From Comamonas resistens (lineage in GTDB: Bacteria; Pseudomonadota; Gammaproteobacteria; Burkholderiales; Burkholderiaceae_C): DNA of 64,000 nucleotides. Position 1 is the stretch's first letter. Each line of letters starts with the position of its first letter. The stretch is from the NCBI RefSeq assembly GCF_030064165.1, contig NZ_CP125947.1, positions 806,001 through 870,000 of the forward strand. The letters run 5' to 3'. Shown here one piece after another: positions 12,385 to 22,208 of the stretch. The notes beneath the pieces are model-generated. The model was not told where the DNA came from and ran no database searches. It saw only the letters and a list, made by a program, of their open reading frames with translations. Made by a program: the position numbers and the translations under genes.

Positions 12385-15300
12385 GCGCCCGACCACGGTC
12401 CCTCCCTGGCTGATCGCACTGCTGGCAGTGCTGATAGGCGGAGCCTTGTGGATGCTGTTTCCCAAGCAGGCGCTGGAGCGCCGGCTCGCGGATACGGCGG
12501 ACGACTCCGAGCTCTCGCTCAACTATCTGAACAATCTGCTCAAAAGTGATCCCGGCAACGAGCGCCTGCAAGCTTTGCTCAAGGCCAAGCAGCAGCGGCT
12601 GGACGCCATCAAGCAGGCGGCCGAGGAGGCGCGCAAGCAGGCCCTGCCCAGTGCTGCGGCACAGGCCTGGGATCGCTGGCAGACGCTGTACCAGCGCTAT
12701 CTGGAGACCAAACAACAGGGCCATGGATCAGCTGGTCAGGCCAAGCAGCTGGCATCTACGGTGATGCAGGCGCTCAAGGCTGTGCCGCGCGGCGATCTGA
12801 GTCAGGAGCAAAGCCTTTATCTGGCATCTTCGGCGCTGGTGCTGAATGATGAGTCTCAGGCCCTGAAAATCTATGAGGAGCTGGCCAGCAAACAGGTATC
12901 TCCCGAGCGCAAGGCGCAGGTCTACGAGGCCGCGGCACGCCAGGCGCTGGGGCTGTCCATGTACGAGCAGTCCGTCAGGCTGTGGCGCGAGGCCAGCGCC
13001 GCGACGCAGGATGTGCAGCAGTCGCGCGACTATATGTGGCAGGCCTTGCAGGTGCTGCAGGCCAGCAACCGTGCCCAGGAGGCACTGGCTCTGGCGCGCG
13101 AGCAGCAGGAGCTGTTGGGCAGCGACCCCGAGACGCTGCGTCGGCTGATAGGCCTGGCGCGTGCTGCCGGTGCTTCGGCCGAGGCCGAGCGCTATGCCAA
13201 GCAGTTGCTCAAGCTGTCGCTGCTGCAGCAATGGCAGGGCATGCAGGCAACGGCTGTTGCCGATATGAGCGGCGAGGCCGACGATGGCGCCTGGGCGCTA
13301 CGCCCCGTGCTTTGGAAGGCGCCGGGATGGACGCTGCAGCGCACGGCTGCTCCGGCCAAGAGCCAGGCACCAGGACTGCCGTTCGACGACAAAACCTATG
13401 AGCTGGGCTACCAGGTGTTCCTCGAGAACCGAAATCTCGAGGATGCCTGGCGCGTGGCCGCAGCTGCTGTGAACCAGGCCCCGGGCAATATGGTATGGCG
13501 CGAGCGTCTGGCCCAGGTGGCCGAGTGGAGCGGTCGCCAGCAGGTGGCCCTGGATAACTGGCTGGCCATCGCTCAGGCCACGCAGAGTGAGGCTGCCTGG
13601 CAGTCCGTGATGCGGTTGGCGCCGGGATTGTTCGACGATCGGGCGCTGGTGGCTGGGATCAAGCATGAACTGGGCCGCCGTCCTGGTGATGCAGCGCTGC
13701 AGCTGGCTCTGATCCAGGCCTACGAGCGCCAGGCAGAGCCGCAACCGGCGATCGACTATTTGCTGGCTCACGGGAATACGCCGCAAGCGCAGATTTTGCT
13801 GGCCCAACTGGCCGAACGTGCGGGCCAGCCCGTGGTGGCACTTAATGCCTGGAAGCGCCTGCTCAGCGATCCCGCTCAGCGCGTTCCTGCCAATGTCATG
13901 CCGGCTGCGGTGTTGGCATTCCTGCAAGGCGAGCGGGAACTTGGCCTGAGCTGGCTGGACGATGCTCAGGCGAGAATACCAGCCGGTATGGGGGCCGAAG
14001 CCGAGACCGAATACTGGCGCTTGCTGGGCGATATGGCACAAAAGCAGAACCAGGAGGCTTTGTCGTTGAAGGCCTTTCGGCGCCTTTTGGAGATGCCGGA
14101 TGCAACGGCACGGGATTTCGACGAGGTCATCAACCTGCTGATGCGTACGAACCGGAGTGAGGCAGCGCAGGTCTCCCTGCGCGCCTGGGAGCAGTTCCAT
14201 GATCCGCGTCATCTGACCCAGGCCTTTTACATGCTGGAAGACCAGGGGGACTGGGACAGTGTGGGCCGGCAACTCGATCTGGTCATGGTGGACCCCAAGG
14301 TGGCCAGCATTTTGCTGACGCAGCCGGCCTTTCTGCATGCCGCAGCGCTTTACTACCAGCATGTGGGCCAGGGGACTAAAGCCCTGGAGCTGCTGCAAAA
14401 AGGTCTGGCCCTGGATGGGAGTTCGACCCTGATGCGCCAGTCGCTGCTGTGGTTGCTGATAGACACGCAAAATGCCGCGCTGCTTGCACCCCTGCTGGCC
14501 CAGGCTGAGCCGACCTGGGCCCAGGATCCGGAGATGCACGATGCGCTGGCGGCTGCCTATATGGCGTTGTCCCGTCCGGCCGTGGCACTGCAGCGCTATC
14601 TGCGTCCCCATCTGCAGGAGAACGGTGACGACTTTCTCTGGATGATGAGCTATGCCGATGCACTCGAGCAGAATCAGCAGGCTGATCTGGCCTGGAGACT
14701 CAGGCGCGAGCTGTGGACCAAGCAGGCTCTCCAGACGAGGGATGCCGGGCTGGCCGATACCGCGACAGGCAAAGCCAAGGGTAGCAAGCTGCGCCGCTGG
14801 TTGAACCCCAAGGATCTGAGCAAGGTGCAGAGCCAGGCTCGCAACCGGCTGATGCTCTCGCAAGCGCACGGCGATGACGAGCTGGTCCTGCTACGTGAGC
14901 TCATGCGCATGGACCGCAATGCGGACCGAGATCTTTCCCCGGCGGCTGTGGAGCTGGCCATTGCCTGGTTGCAGGACAAGGGCGAATACTCGACCGAGCG
15001 GGGCTATCTGTGGCAGCAATATGCGCTGAGCCGCAGCAAGCGGGCGAACCGGCCGCTGTGGGCCGAGATTACCGTGGCACTGGCCGAAAAGGATCACGCC
15101 CAGGTCGGCCAGTTGCTGGAGCAATATGACGCCAGCCTGTCACGCTACGATCGCATCAATGCCGCGGCCCTGACGGGCGACGGCCGACTGGCGCAGTCGG
15201 CGGCCTTCGAGACCCAGCACGATCAGCCCGACGATGACAGTCTGCATCTGGCTCTCACGGAACAGCTGCTGGCCTTCAGCGACCATGCAGGCCTGCAGCT

Positions 15301-16210
15301 TCACAGCCGGCGGCTGGACGGCATAGATGAGAGCGCGCAGCGCCTGAGCTGGCATCTGGCGCTGAGTCCACGCTGGGCTTTGGACATCGACGCCGATCAC
15401 ACGCGTCGCACTGTGAACGGTCGCGGTTTCGTGCAGGCGCCTTCGTCAGAACATGGTCTGGGCCTGCGCCTGACGCGCAAGACTCAGGAGTCCAGTAGCG
15501 AGTTCATGCTGGGCCAGCGCCAGGGCCTGGCCAGCTATACGCCCATGCAGATCTCGCACACCCAGTCCCTGGACAACCGTCTGAGCCTGCAGGCTTCGCT
15601 GGGCCGCGATTTGCCGACACAGGAAACGTTGCCCATGCGCATGGGGGGCATGAAGGATCGCGCGGCTGTGGGTGCAACCTATAGGCTGTCGCGGCTGGAC
15701 CAGCTCAGCCTGGAGTATGCCCACGAGCGCTTTCATGTGCAGACCGGTGCGCGTGTGGGTCTGGGCAACCAGACTACGCTGCAATACACCCATAGCTATC
15801 GAAGCGAAGCGCCCATGGTCCAGTTCGATGCCTTCACTTCCTGGCACCGCTACAGCCGCAACAACCCTGGAGACCTGAACGGCCGGGATGCCGCGGTGCT
15901 GCGCTATCTGCCACCGGGCAGCGATGCCGGTATCGACTATCTGCTGCCCGGCAATTTCCGTTTCTCGGGGGTGCGGATCTCGGCCAATATGCCTTATGCA
16001 CAGGAGTATTCGCGAGCACTGCGGCCGTTTGCCAGTCTGGCGCTAACCCACCACAGCATCAATGGTGCGGGTTACGACTTGAGCTTTGGCCTGGCCACCA
16101 GCGTGCTGGGGGCGGACCACCTGATGCTGGGGTTGAATTTTTCCAAATCGGGTGTGAACACCACCGGCACCACCCGTGAGCTGCAGCTCACCTACCGCCT
16201 CCACTACTGA
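12338..16210 (+). CDS. pelB: Pel outer-membrane export porin with TPR scaffold PelB
   Basis: A 1290-residue protein. One membrane segment (residues about 23-42, PPWLIALLAVLIGGALWMLF) anchors it at the N-terminus. A long alpha-helical TPR superhelix follows (about 60-930) with many Ala/Leu-rich repeats. The C-terminal 300 or so residues alternate polar and aromatic residues and end in LQLTYRLHY, a beta-barrel signature with a terminal aromatic. In the known system the TPR region binds PelA and the barrel exports the polymer. It is about 100 residues longer than the Pseudomonas version. The start is probably GTG at 12338, inside pelA; another in-frame GTG lies at 12350. Confidence 0.92.
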   Translation: MLTTVPNSKRNAVRSERPTTVPPWLIALLAVLIGGALWMLFPKQALERRLADTADDSELSLNYLNNLLKSDPGNERLQALLKAKQQRLDAIKQAAEEARKQALPSAAAQAWDRWQTLYQRYLETKQQGHGSAGQAKQLASTVMQALKAVPRGDLSQEQSLYLASSALVLNDESQALKIYEELASKQVSPERKAQVYEAAARQALGLSMYEQSVRLWREASAATQDVQQSRDYMWQALQVLQASNRAQEALALAREQQELLGSDPETLRRLIGLARAAGASAEAERYAKQLLKLSLLQQWQGMQATAVADMSGEADDGAWALRPVLWKAPGWTLQRTAAPAKSQAPGLPFDDKTYELGYQVFLENRNLEDAWRVAAAAVNQAPGNMVWRERLAQVAEWSGRQQVALDNWLAIAQATQSEAAWQSVMRLAPGLFDDRALVAGIKHELGRRPGDAALQLALIQAYERQAEPQPAIDYLLAHGNTPQAQILLAQLAERAGQPVVALNAWKRLLSDPAQRVPANVMPAAVLAFLQGERELGLSWLDDAQARIPAGMGAEAETEYWRLLGDMAQKQNQEALSLKAFRRLLEMPDATARDFDEVINLLMRTNRSEAAQVSLRAWEQFHDPRHLTQAFYMLEDQGDWDSVGRQLDLVMVDPKVASILLTQPAFLHAAALYYQHVGQGTKALELLQKGLALDGSSTLMRQSLLWLLIDTQNAALLAPLLAQAEPTWAQDPEMHDALAAAYMALSRPAVALQRYLRPHLQENGDDFLWMMSYADALEQNQQADLAWRLRRELWTKQALQTRDAGLADTATGKAKGSKLRRWLNPKDLSKVQSQARNRLMLSQAHGDDELVLLRELMRMDRNADRDLSPAAVELAIAWLQDKGEYSTERGYLWQQYALSRSKRANRPLWAEITVALAEKDHAQVGQLLEQYDASLSRYDRINAAALTGDGRLAQSAAFETQHDQPDDDSLHLALTEQLLAFSDHAGLQLHSRRLDGIDESAQRLSWHLALSPRWALDIDADHTRRTVNGRGFVQAPSSEHGLGLRLTRKTQESSSEFMLGQRQGLASYTPMQISHTQSLDNRLSLQASLGRDLPTQETLPMRMGGMKDRAAVGATYRLSRLDQLSLEYAHERFHVQTGARVGLGNQTTLQYTHSYRSEAPMVQFDAFTSWHRYSRNNPGDLNGRDAAVLRYLPPGSDAGIDYLLPGNFRFSGVRISANMPYAQEYSRALRPFASLALTHHSINGAGYDLSFGLATSVLGADHLMLGLNFSKSGVNTTGTTRELQLTYRLHY

Positions 16211-16230
16211 AGATTTCAAGGAGATCTCCC

Positions 16231-16782
16231 ATGACTGACCGTACTTTTCTCTCCTCCCGCATCCGCATGCTCACGGGCGCAGCCCTGCTGGGGTTGCTCG
16301 CTGCCTGTTCCACGCTGGACTATGGCAAGTCCCCGGCCCTGGAGAAGAATGCCAGCTGGGCGGTGCTGCCGTTCGAGAACCATACGGAAACCCCCATGGC
16401 CGGAAGCCGGGCTGAAAGCATTGCCACGGCCTTGTTGAGCAGCCAAGGCATCGGTGCCGTCAAGCGCTATACAGGTGAGGCCCAGCAGGAGACGCTGTTC
16501 GACGGCCGCGATGCCAAGCGCCGCGAAGATGCTCTGGCCTGGGCGCGCAGCGAAGGGGTGCGCTACGCCTTGCTGGGTGCGGTTGATGAATGGCGCTACA
16601 AGGTCGGCGTGGACGGCGAGCCTGCTGTCGGCGTGGCCCTGGAGATCGTCGATATGAACAGCGGTGCCACGGTCTGGAGCGGTGCTGGCGGTCAAAGCGG
16701 ATGGAGCCGCGAGGCATTGTCGGCAGTCGGGCAGAAGCTGATTCGCAAGCTGCTGGGCACGGGCCTGGCCAGCGCCCGATAA
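16231..16782 (+). CDS. pelC: Pel outer-membrane lipoprotein PelC
   Basis: A 183-residue lipoprotein with lipobox GLLAAC, the acylated Cys being Cys26. The body contains WAVLPFENHTETPMAGSRAE and a later GATVWSGAGG, typical of the PelC fold (related to the TolB N-terminal domain). In Pseudomonas, PelC forms a dodecameric ring on the periplasmic side of the PelB barrel and funnels the cationic polymer. It has a strong ribosome site (AAGGAGA) 20 bp after pelB. Its length and position match the known gene. Confidence 0.92.
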   Translation: MTDRTFLSSRIRMLTGAALLGLLAACSTLDYGKSPALEKNASWAVLPFENHTETPMAGSRAESIATALLSSQGIGAVKRYTGEAQQETLFDGRDAKRREDALAWARSEGVRYALLGAVDEWRYKVGVDGEPAVGVALEIVDMNSGATVWSGAGGQSGWSREALSAVGQKLIRKLLGTGLASAR

Positions 16783-16804
16783 GCACTGAACAGGACTTCC
16801 AGCC

Positions 16805-18175
16805 ATGCAAGATCACGCCACTACACCCACAGCCACTCCGGATTCCGCGCGCCGTGTGGGCATTGCCGCGGAATTCAGAAGCTCGCCGCTGGGGCTGCTG
16901 GTGCAAACCAGCGAGCGCCCCGGGGTGGTGGCGGCCGAGACCTTGCTGCTGCCTCTGCTGGCATTGCTGATAGGTTATGTTTTCAGCCGCAGTGATCCGC
17001 TGTGGGTGCATGCCGAGTTCCCCTGGTCCTGGTTTGCTCCCATGATCGTGGCCCTGCGCTACGGGCCTATCGCGGGCCTGTCGGCGGCCGGTGTGCTGCT
17101 ACTGGGTTGGTTGGGGTTCAATCGTGAGGACGTGAGCAGTTTTCCCCAGCAGTACTTTCTGGGTGGCCTGATAGTGGTGATGATCGTGGGTGAGATCTCC
17201 AGTCTCTGGCGCGCCCGCATACGGCGCGCGCGCACCGCGCAGTACTACATGGACCAGCGTACCGAGCAGCTCGTACGCCAGCACTATCTGCTACGCCTGT
17301 CGCACGACCAGCTGGAGCAGGAGCTGATCGGCCGCCCGGTGTCGATGCGCGATGCGATCAGCGTGCTCAGCGGGCTCAGTGGCGCGCCCGGCGATGCGCA
17401 GAGCCTGCTCAATCTGCTTGCGCAGTTCTGTCAGATCAGTGCAGCCAGTCTGGTGGCGGTGCACGACGACAAACTTGAGCTCCAGCCGATTGCGCAGTTG
17501 GGCGGTGTCCATGAGATCAGGCCCGAGGATCCGCTGCTGCGCCAGGCACTGGAAGCCCGTGTGCTGACCCATGTCTCCCAGGGCCTGCGGGAGGCGCAGC
17601 AAACCCGCTATCTGGTAGTGGCTCCGATGCTGGATCTGAGCGGCGAAATCTATGGCCTGCTGCTGGTGGAGGAGATGCCTTTCTTTGCGCTTAAGGAGGA
17701 AACGCTGCAGACCATCAATCTGCTGCTGGGCTATTACACGGACAGCGTGGCGGCCAATCGACTGGCTCAGCCGTTGTTGCAGGCCTATCCCCAATGCCCG
17801 CAGCCGTTTGCGTCCGAGCTGCAACGCATGGAGCATGTGAATCGTAATGCCGGTCTGAGCAGCTTGGTCGTGATGCTCGAGCTTTCGCCGCAGGCGGTAC
17901 AGAGTCAAATGGCCCAGCAATTAATGCGCCTGGAACGCATGCTGGATCGCTCCTGGTTGATCGAAGGCCGGAGCGGCAAGCAGTGGCTGGCCATCCTCAT
18001 GCCGCTCGGAACCAGCGCCACGGCCGAGGGATATCTGAGTCGTATCGAGGTCTGGTTGGGCCAGCGCGGCCTGGAATCCTTGGGCGCAGCCGGTATCTTC
18101 CCGCACACCATCTTGCTGGATCGCTGCTCGGCCTCGAGCGTGCTCGAGCAGATCGACAGGATGAGCCATGATTAA
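16805..18175 (+). CDS. pelD: Cyclic-di-GMP receptor PelD
   Basis: A 456-residue inner-membrane protein. It has about four membrane segments between residues 40 and 130 (AETLLLPLLALLIGYVF, YFLGGLIVVMIVGEI), a short helix, a GAF domain (about 180-320) and a degenerate GGDEF domain (about 340-456) with no GGDEF catalytic motif. An RXXD inhibitory-site motif, Arg378-Met-Leu-Asp381, is intact, as expected of a c-di-GMP binding receptor that switches on Pel synthesis. This sets the likely post-translational control of the whole cluster. Its length equals the Pseudomonas protein. The gene overlaps pelE by 8 bp. Confidence 0.92.
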   Translation: MQDHATTPTATPDSARRVGIAAEFRSSPLGLLVQTSERPGVVAAETLLLPLLALLIGYVFSRSDPLWVHAEFPWSWFAPMIVALRYGPIAGLSAAGVLLLGWLGFNREDVSSFPQQYFLGGLIVVMIVGEISSLWRARIRRARTAQYYMDQRTEQLVRQHYLLRLSHDQLEQELIGRPVSMRDAISVLSGLSGAPGDAQSLLNLLAQFCQISAASLVAVHDDKLELQPIAQLGGVHEIRPEDPLLRQALEARVLTHVSQGLREAQQTRYLVVAPMLDLSGEIYGLLLVEEMPFFALKEETLQTINLLLGYYTDSVAANRLAQPLLQAYPQCPQPFASELQRMEHVNRNAGLSSLVVMLELSPQAVQSQMAQQLMRLERMLDRSWLIEGRSGKQWLAILMPLGTSATAEGYLSRIEVWLGQRGLESLGAAGIFPHTILLDRCSASSVLEQIDRMSHD

Positions 18176-19205
18176 TGTCAAGCTGGCGCTGTCCGCTCTG
18201 CTGGCTGAGATCGCCTCCTGGAGCAGTTTGTGGCTGCTGCACAACCACTCGGATGCGGCGCTGCTCAGCTATCTGGTCGTGCATGCGCTGGCCAGTGTGT
18301 TGCTGGCGCTGTGCTTGTCCCCGTTTCTGGTGTCAACGGCTGATGCGCGGCAGCAGCGCCTGCCGTTGGTCGCTCTGATGGCCTTGCTCTCCTATGCCGT
18401 GCCAGTGGTCGGTTTTGTTGGCTCGGTGGTCGCCACCGTGGCGTTGCACCGGCGGCGCGGTTTTGCGGCACGCAAGCAACTCTCTTCGCTGCCGCTGCCG
18501 GAGTTCGATTCACACCAGCAGGCGAGCGGCGGGCGGCGGCAGGTGGGCCTGCAGTCCTTTCTGGCCAATCAGGCGGTCCCCGTGCCTTTGCGCATGCGCT
18601 CCCTGGCGGCCCTGGGTCATGTGTCCGGGCGCATTGCCTCGCCCATGCTGCGCATGGCGCTGAGCGACTCCAGCGATGATCTGCGACTACTGGCCTACAG
18701 CATGCTGGATGCTCAGGAGCGCCAGCTCAGCCAGTCCATCCATCAGGAGCTACAGACGCTGGAACGTGCGCGGGCAGTCGAGGGGGATGAAGCCGGCCCG
18801 CGCGGTTTGCAGGCTGCCTGGGCGCTTTCCGATCTGTACTGGGAGCTGATTTACCAGGGCTCGGCGCAGGGCGATGTGCGCGACCACGCCATCAAGCAGT
18901 CGCTGCATTACTGCGACCAGGTGCTGGACCAGCGTCCGGATACCGCGCTGCTGCTTCTGCGCAAGGGGCGCTTGCTGCATCTGCTGGCCGATGGCGACGG
19001 CGACGGCGACGGCGACGGCGCACAGTTCTACTACCAGAGGGCACTGGACCTGGGTCTGCCGGCGGCCCGCGTCATTCCCTATCAGGCCGAGCTGATGTTC
19101 GAACAGCGTCAGTTCGCCAAGGTGCAGGAGCTGATGCGCAGGCTCGAGGATCAGCAGGTCCTGCCCCGTCTGCGTCCCTGCATCCAGTACTGGAGTGCCC
19201 CATGA
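18168..19205 (+). CDS. pelE: Pel inner-membrane TPR protein PelE
   Basis: A 345-residue protein with two N-terminal membrane helices (about residues 7-50 and 60-85), then an armadillo/TPR-like helical region. Family members form a complex with PelD, PelF and PelG. A run of five Asp-Gly pairs (from residue 275) is encoded by a hexanucleotide tandem repeat at 18993 and sits in a loop between helical repeats. The start ATG at 18168 lies inside the pelD end. The stop overlaps the pelF start (ATGA), consistent with translational coupling. Confidence 0.9.
   Translation: MINVKLALSALLAEIASWSSLWLLHNHSDAALLSYLVVHALASVLLALCLSPFLVSTADARQQRLPLVALMALLSYAVPVVGFVGSVVATVALHRRRGFAARKQLSSLPLPEFDSHQQASGGRRQVGLQSFLANQAVPVPLRMRSLAALGHVSGRIASPMLRMALSDSSDDLRLLAYSMLDAQERQLSQSIHQELQTLERARAVEGDEAGPRGLQAAWALSDLYWELIYQGSAQGDVRDHAIKQSLHYCDQVLDQRPDTALLLLRKGRLLHLLADGDGDGDGDGAQFYYQRALDLGLPAARVIPYQAELMFEQRQFAKVQELMRRLEDQQVLPRLRPCIQYWSAP
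18993..19020 (+). repeat. GGCGAC hexanucleotide tandem repeat within pelE
   Basis: Four exact GGCGAC units plus a partial fifth run from 18993 to 19020. Because the unit is six bases, gain or loss would lengthen or shorten the Asp-Gly run without shifting frame. Confidence 0.9.
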
Positions 19206-20749
19206 GTTCCTTTCCCAAGGCCGCACGGGCCGATATCGCTTTGCTGCTTGAAGGCACTTTTCCCTATGTGAGCGGCGGTGTGTCGAGCTGGGTCAACCAG
19301 ATCCTGAAAGCCTACCCGCAGCATAGTTTTGCCATCGTCTTCATCGGTAGCCGGCGCGAGGACTATGGCGATTTCCGCTACGAGTTGCCACCCAATGTGG
19401 TGCATTTCGAGGAGCATTTTCTTTATGGCCGCGCATCGGGGATACCGCAGCCAGCGCCGCGCCGGGGTGATCCCGAGGCCATGTCCAAGCTGCAGCAATT
19501 GCTGAGGGCACTCGAGCGACGCGACAAGAGCCCCGCAGGCAGGACGGAGGTGCTGGCGGCCATGCGCGCTGTCGCCATGGAGCTGCTGCCCGGCGGCAGG
19601 CTGCCGCAGGAAGACTTTCTGCACAGCGAATATATGTGGGAGCTGATACAGGACAGCTACCGGCGCCATTGCACCGACCCATCGTTTGTCGACTTCTTCT
19701 GGACAGTGCGCATCATGCTGCAGCCGCTGTGGCTGCTGGCACGCATCGCCCAGGAGCTGATCCCGGTGCGTGTGCTGCACACGGTCTCCACGGGCTATGC
19801 GGGCTTTCTGGGAGCCATGCTGCACCATCTGCGCGGATTGCCGCTGGTGCTGTCCGAGCATGGCATCTATACCAAGGAGCGGCAGATCGACTTGCTCCAG
19901 AGCCAGTGGATACACGACAACCGCAATATCTTCCAGCGCGATCCCATGGAGGTCTCCTTTTTCCGGCAGATGTGGATACAGTTCTTCGATCTGATGGGGC
20001 GTTTTTGCTACGAGGCGGCCGATCCCATCATTGCGCTGTTCGAGGCCAATCGCCTGAGGCAGGTGGCTGACGGCGCTGAGCCTGCGCGCACCAGCAATAT
20101 CCCCAACGGCATCTGCGTGGAGCGCTTTGCTCCGCTGCGTGCCCAGCGTCCGGCCGTGACGCCGCCCGTACTGTGCCTCATAGGCCGGGTGGTGCCTATC
20201 AAGGACATCAAGACCTTCATCCGTGCCATGCGCCGTGTGGTCAATCATCTGCCAGAAGCGCAGGCCCTGATTGCCGGTCCCACGGCCGAGGATCCGGCCT
20301 ATGTGGAGGAGTGCCGCAATCTTGTGGGCAGCCTGGGCCTGCAGGAGCAAGTGCGCTTTCTGGGCATGCAGAAGATCGATGATCTGTTGCCGCGTGTAGG
20401 TCTGGTGGTGCTTTCGTCCATCAGCGAGGCCCTGCCTCTGGTGCTGCTGGAGGCGCAGGCCGCGGGCGTGCCCGTGGTCAGCACCGATGTGGGTTCCTGT
20501 CGCCAGCTCATCGAAGGACTGGAGCCCGAGGACCGCGCACTGGGTGCTTGCGGCCGCGTGGTCGGTATCGCCAATCCGGCGGCCCTGGCCGATGCTGCCC
20601 TGGAGTTGCTGCAGTCGCCCGAGGCCTGGCAGGCGGCCAGCGCTGCAGGGATTGCACGCGTGGAGCGCTATTACTCCGATCACCTGCTGTTCGACCGCTA
20701 CCGGCAGGTCTATGACCGGGCCATGCAACATTCCGAGGAATATCACTGA
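19202..20749 (+). CDS. pelF: Pel glycosyltransferase PelF
   Basis: A 515-residue cytosolic GT4-family (GT-B fold) glycosyltransferase. The N-terminal part has LLLEGTFPYVSGGVSSWV, a hallmark of PelF. The C-terminal nucleotide-sugar site has IGRVVPIKDIKTFI and the EX7E motif Glu409...Glu417 (SEALPLVLLEAQ). It is the presumed polymerase, using UDP-activated N-acetyl sugars. It overlaps pelE by ATGA and pelG by TGATG, so the three are likely translated together. Its length matches the Pseudomonas protein (about 507). Confidence 0.94.
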   Translation: MSSFPKAARADIALLLEGTFPYVSGGVSSWVNQILKAYPQHSFAIVFIGSRREDYGDFRYELPPNVVHFEEHFLYGRASGIPQPAPRRGDPEAMSKLQQLLRALERRDKSPAGRTEVLAAMRAVAMELLPGGRLPQEDFLHSEYMWELIQDSYRRHCTDPSFVDFFWTVRIMLQPLWLLARIAQELIPVRVLHTVSTGYAGFLGAMLHHLRGLPLVLSEHGIYTKERQIDLLQSQWIHDNRNIFQRDPMEVSFFRQMWIQFFDLMGRFCYEAADPIIALFEANRLRQVADGAEPARTSNIPNGICVERFAPLRAQRPAVTPPVLCLIGRVVPIKDIKTFIRAMRRVVNHLPEAQALIAGPTAEDPAYVEECRNLVGSLGLQEQVRFLGMQKIDDLLPRVGLVVLSSISEALPLVLLEAQAAGVPVVSTDVGSCRQLIEGLEPEDRALGACGRVVGIANPAALADAALELLQSPEAWQAASAAGIARVERYYSDHLLFDRYRQVYDRAMQHSEEYH

Positions 20750-22122
20750 TGGCTGGCATTGGTTTTGAACTGCGCCACCTGCTGCGCAAAAACACGCTGA
20801 CCAGCATGCTCCAGGCCTATGCCTATGCGGGCGTGATCGGTTCGGGCCCCTGGGTGTTCTCCATCATCGGCATTTTGCTGGTCGGGGTGTTCAGCCTCAG
20901 CGTCGTGGCTCCGCCGCTGCTGGTGACCCAGTTCCAGACCTCGGTGACCTATCTGGTGGCCTGCAGCCTGATACTGACCGGTGCGGCGCAACTGATGTTC
21001 ACGCGCTTTATTTCGGACCGGCTGTTTCTCAAGCAGGATGAAACCGTGTTGCCCAATCTGCACGGATTGCTGTTGCTGATCCTGGCCGTCGCCAGTTGCG
21101 TGGGTACGCTGGCCCTGTTCCTGGTGCTGCCGGGTCAGAGCCTGCTGTACCGGATGCTGATGCTGGCCGGCTTTGCGTTGATGTGTGTGGTCTGGATGCT
21201 GACCGTTCTGCTATCCGGTCTCAAGCATTACAAGGCCATCACCGCGCTGTTCGGGGTCAGCTATGCGCTCATCGTCGTGCTGTCGCTGCCTCTGCGCCGC
21301 TGGGGGCTGGAAGGGTTGTTGAGCAGCTTTGTGCTCGGCAATATTGTGCTGGTGGCCGGTATGTGGGTTATCGTGCTGCGCGCTTTCCCGCTCCGCAAAT
21401 GCTGGATTGCCTTCGACTTCATGCAGCGCTCGCTGATCTTTCCGGTGCTGATCGCCGTCGGTCTGCTTTACAACCTGGGCATCTGGGCTGACAAGTTCAT
21501 GTTCTGGTATTTCCCACCGACCTCGCAGCAGATCATCGGTGGGCTCAGGGCCTCTCTGATCTACGACCTGCCGGTTTTCCTTTCCTACCTGTCCATCATT
21601 CCGGGCATGGCGGTGTTCCTGGTACGCATAGAGACCGATTTTGTCGAGTACTACGACAAGTTCTTCGATGCGGTGCGTGGTGGTGGCTCCCTGAGCTACA
21701 TACAGTCCATGCGCAACGAGATGGTGTACGCGATACAGGCCGGTCTGGGCGAGATCGCCAAGGTGCAGACGTTGGCGATTCTCGTGACCTTTGTCACCGG
21801 TCCGGCCGTGCTGCATCTATTGGGCATATCGCAGCTATACCTGCCGCTGCTGCATGTGCAGGTGGTCGGCGCCGGCCTGCAGGTGGGCGTGATGGCTGTG
21901 CTCAATGTGTTCTTCTATCTCGACGAGCGGCGCATCGTGCTTCTGCTTTGTGTGCTGATGGTGGCGCTGAACATCATCTTTACCGGCATCTCGCTGGCGT
22001 TGGGAGCGGCTTTCTATGGCTATGGCTTCTGCCTGGCGATGCTGGCAACCCTGTGTACGGGCCTGTTTCTGTTGACGCGCGAGCTGGACCGGCTGGAATA
22101 CAAGACCTTTATGCTGCAGTAA
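20749..22122 (+). CDS. pelG: Pel inner-membrane transporter PelG
   Basis: A 457-residue polytopic protein with about twelve membrane helices spread over its length, of the MOP (Wzx-like) flippase superfamily. It begins MAGIGFELRHLLRKNT, the conserved PelG start. With PelD, PelE and PelF it is thought to carry the growing chain across the inner membrane. It starts on the last base of the pelF stop. It is the last gene of the cluster, and no terminator is evident after it. Confidence 0.93.
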   Translation: MAGIGFELRHLLRKNTLTSMLQAYAYAGVIGSGPWVFSIIGILLVGVFSLSVVAPPLLVTQFQTSVTYLVACSLILTGAAQLMFTRFISDRLFLKQDETVLPNLHGLLLLILAVASCVGTLALFLVLPGQSLLYRMLMLAGFALMCVVWMLTVLLSGLKHYKAITALFGVSYALIVVLSLPLRRWGLEGLLSSFVLGNIVLVAGMWVIVLRAFPLRKCWIAFDFMQRSLIFPVLIAVGLLYNLGIWADKFMFWYFPPTSQQIIGGLRASLIYDLPVFLSYLSIIPGMAVFLVRIETDFVEYYDKFFDAVRGGGSLSYIQSMRNEMVYAIQAGLGEIAKVQTLAILVTFVTGPAVLHLLGISQLYLPLLHVQVVGAGLQVGVMAVLNVFFYLDERRIVLLLCVLMVALNIIFTGISLALGAAFYGYGFCLAMLATLCTGLFLLTRELDRLEYKTFMLQ

Positions 22123-22208
22123 CCGGGACCGGCCATTGAGCTCGCCCAGGCGCAATGGCCGCGGCGTGGCCCATGCGCCGAGCAAGTTCACGGTTTTGCG
22201 ATCGGCGA

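Noticed and set aside
13298..14869. Minus-strand frame opposite pelB
   Set aside because: It is a shadow of the alanine- and leucine-rich TPR coding sequence, with no start context or domain.
18993..19020. Asp-Gly run in PelE as a calcium-binding EF-hand-like loop
   Set aside because: It is a simple tandem repeat product without the DXDXDG-plus-Glu spacing in a helix-loop-helix frame, so replication slippage explains it better.
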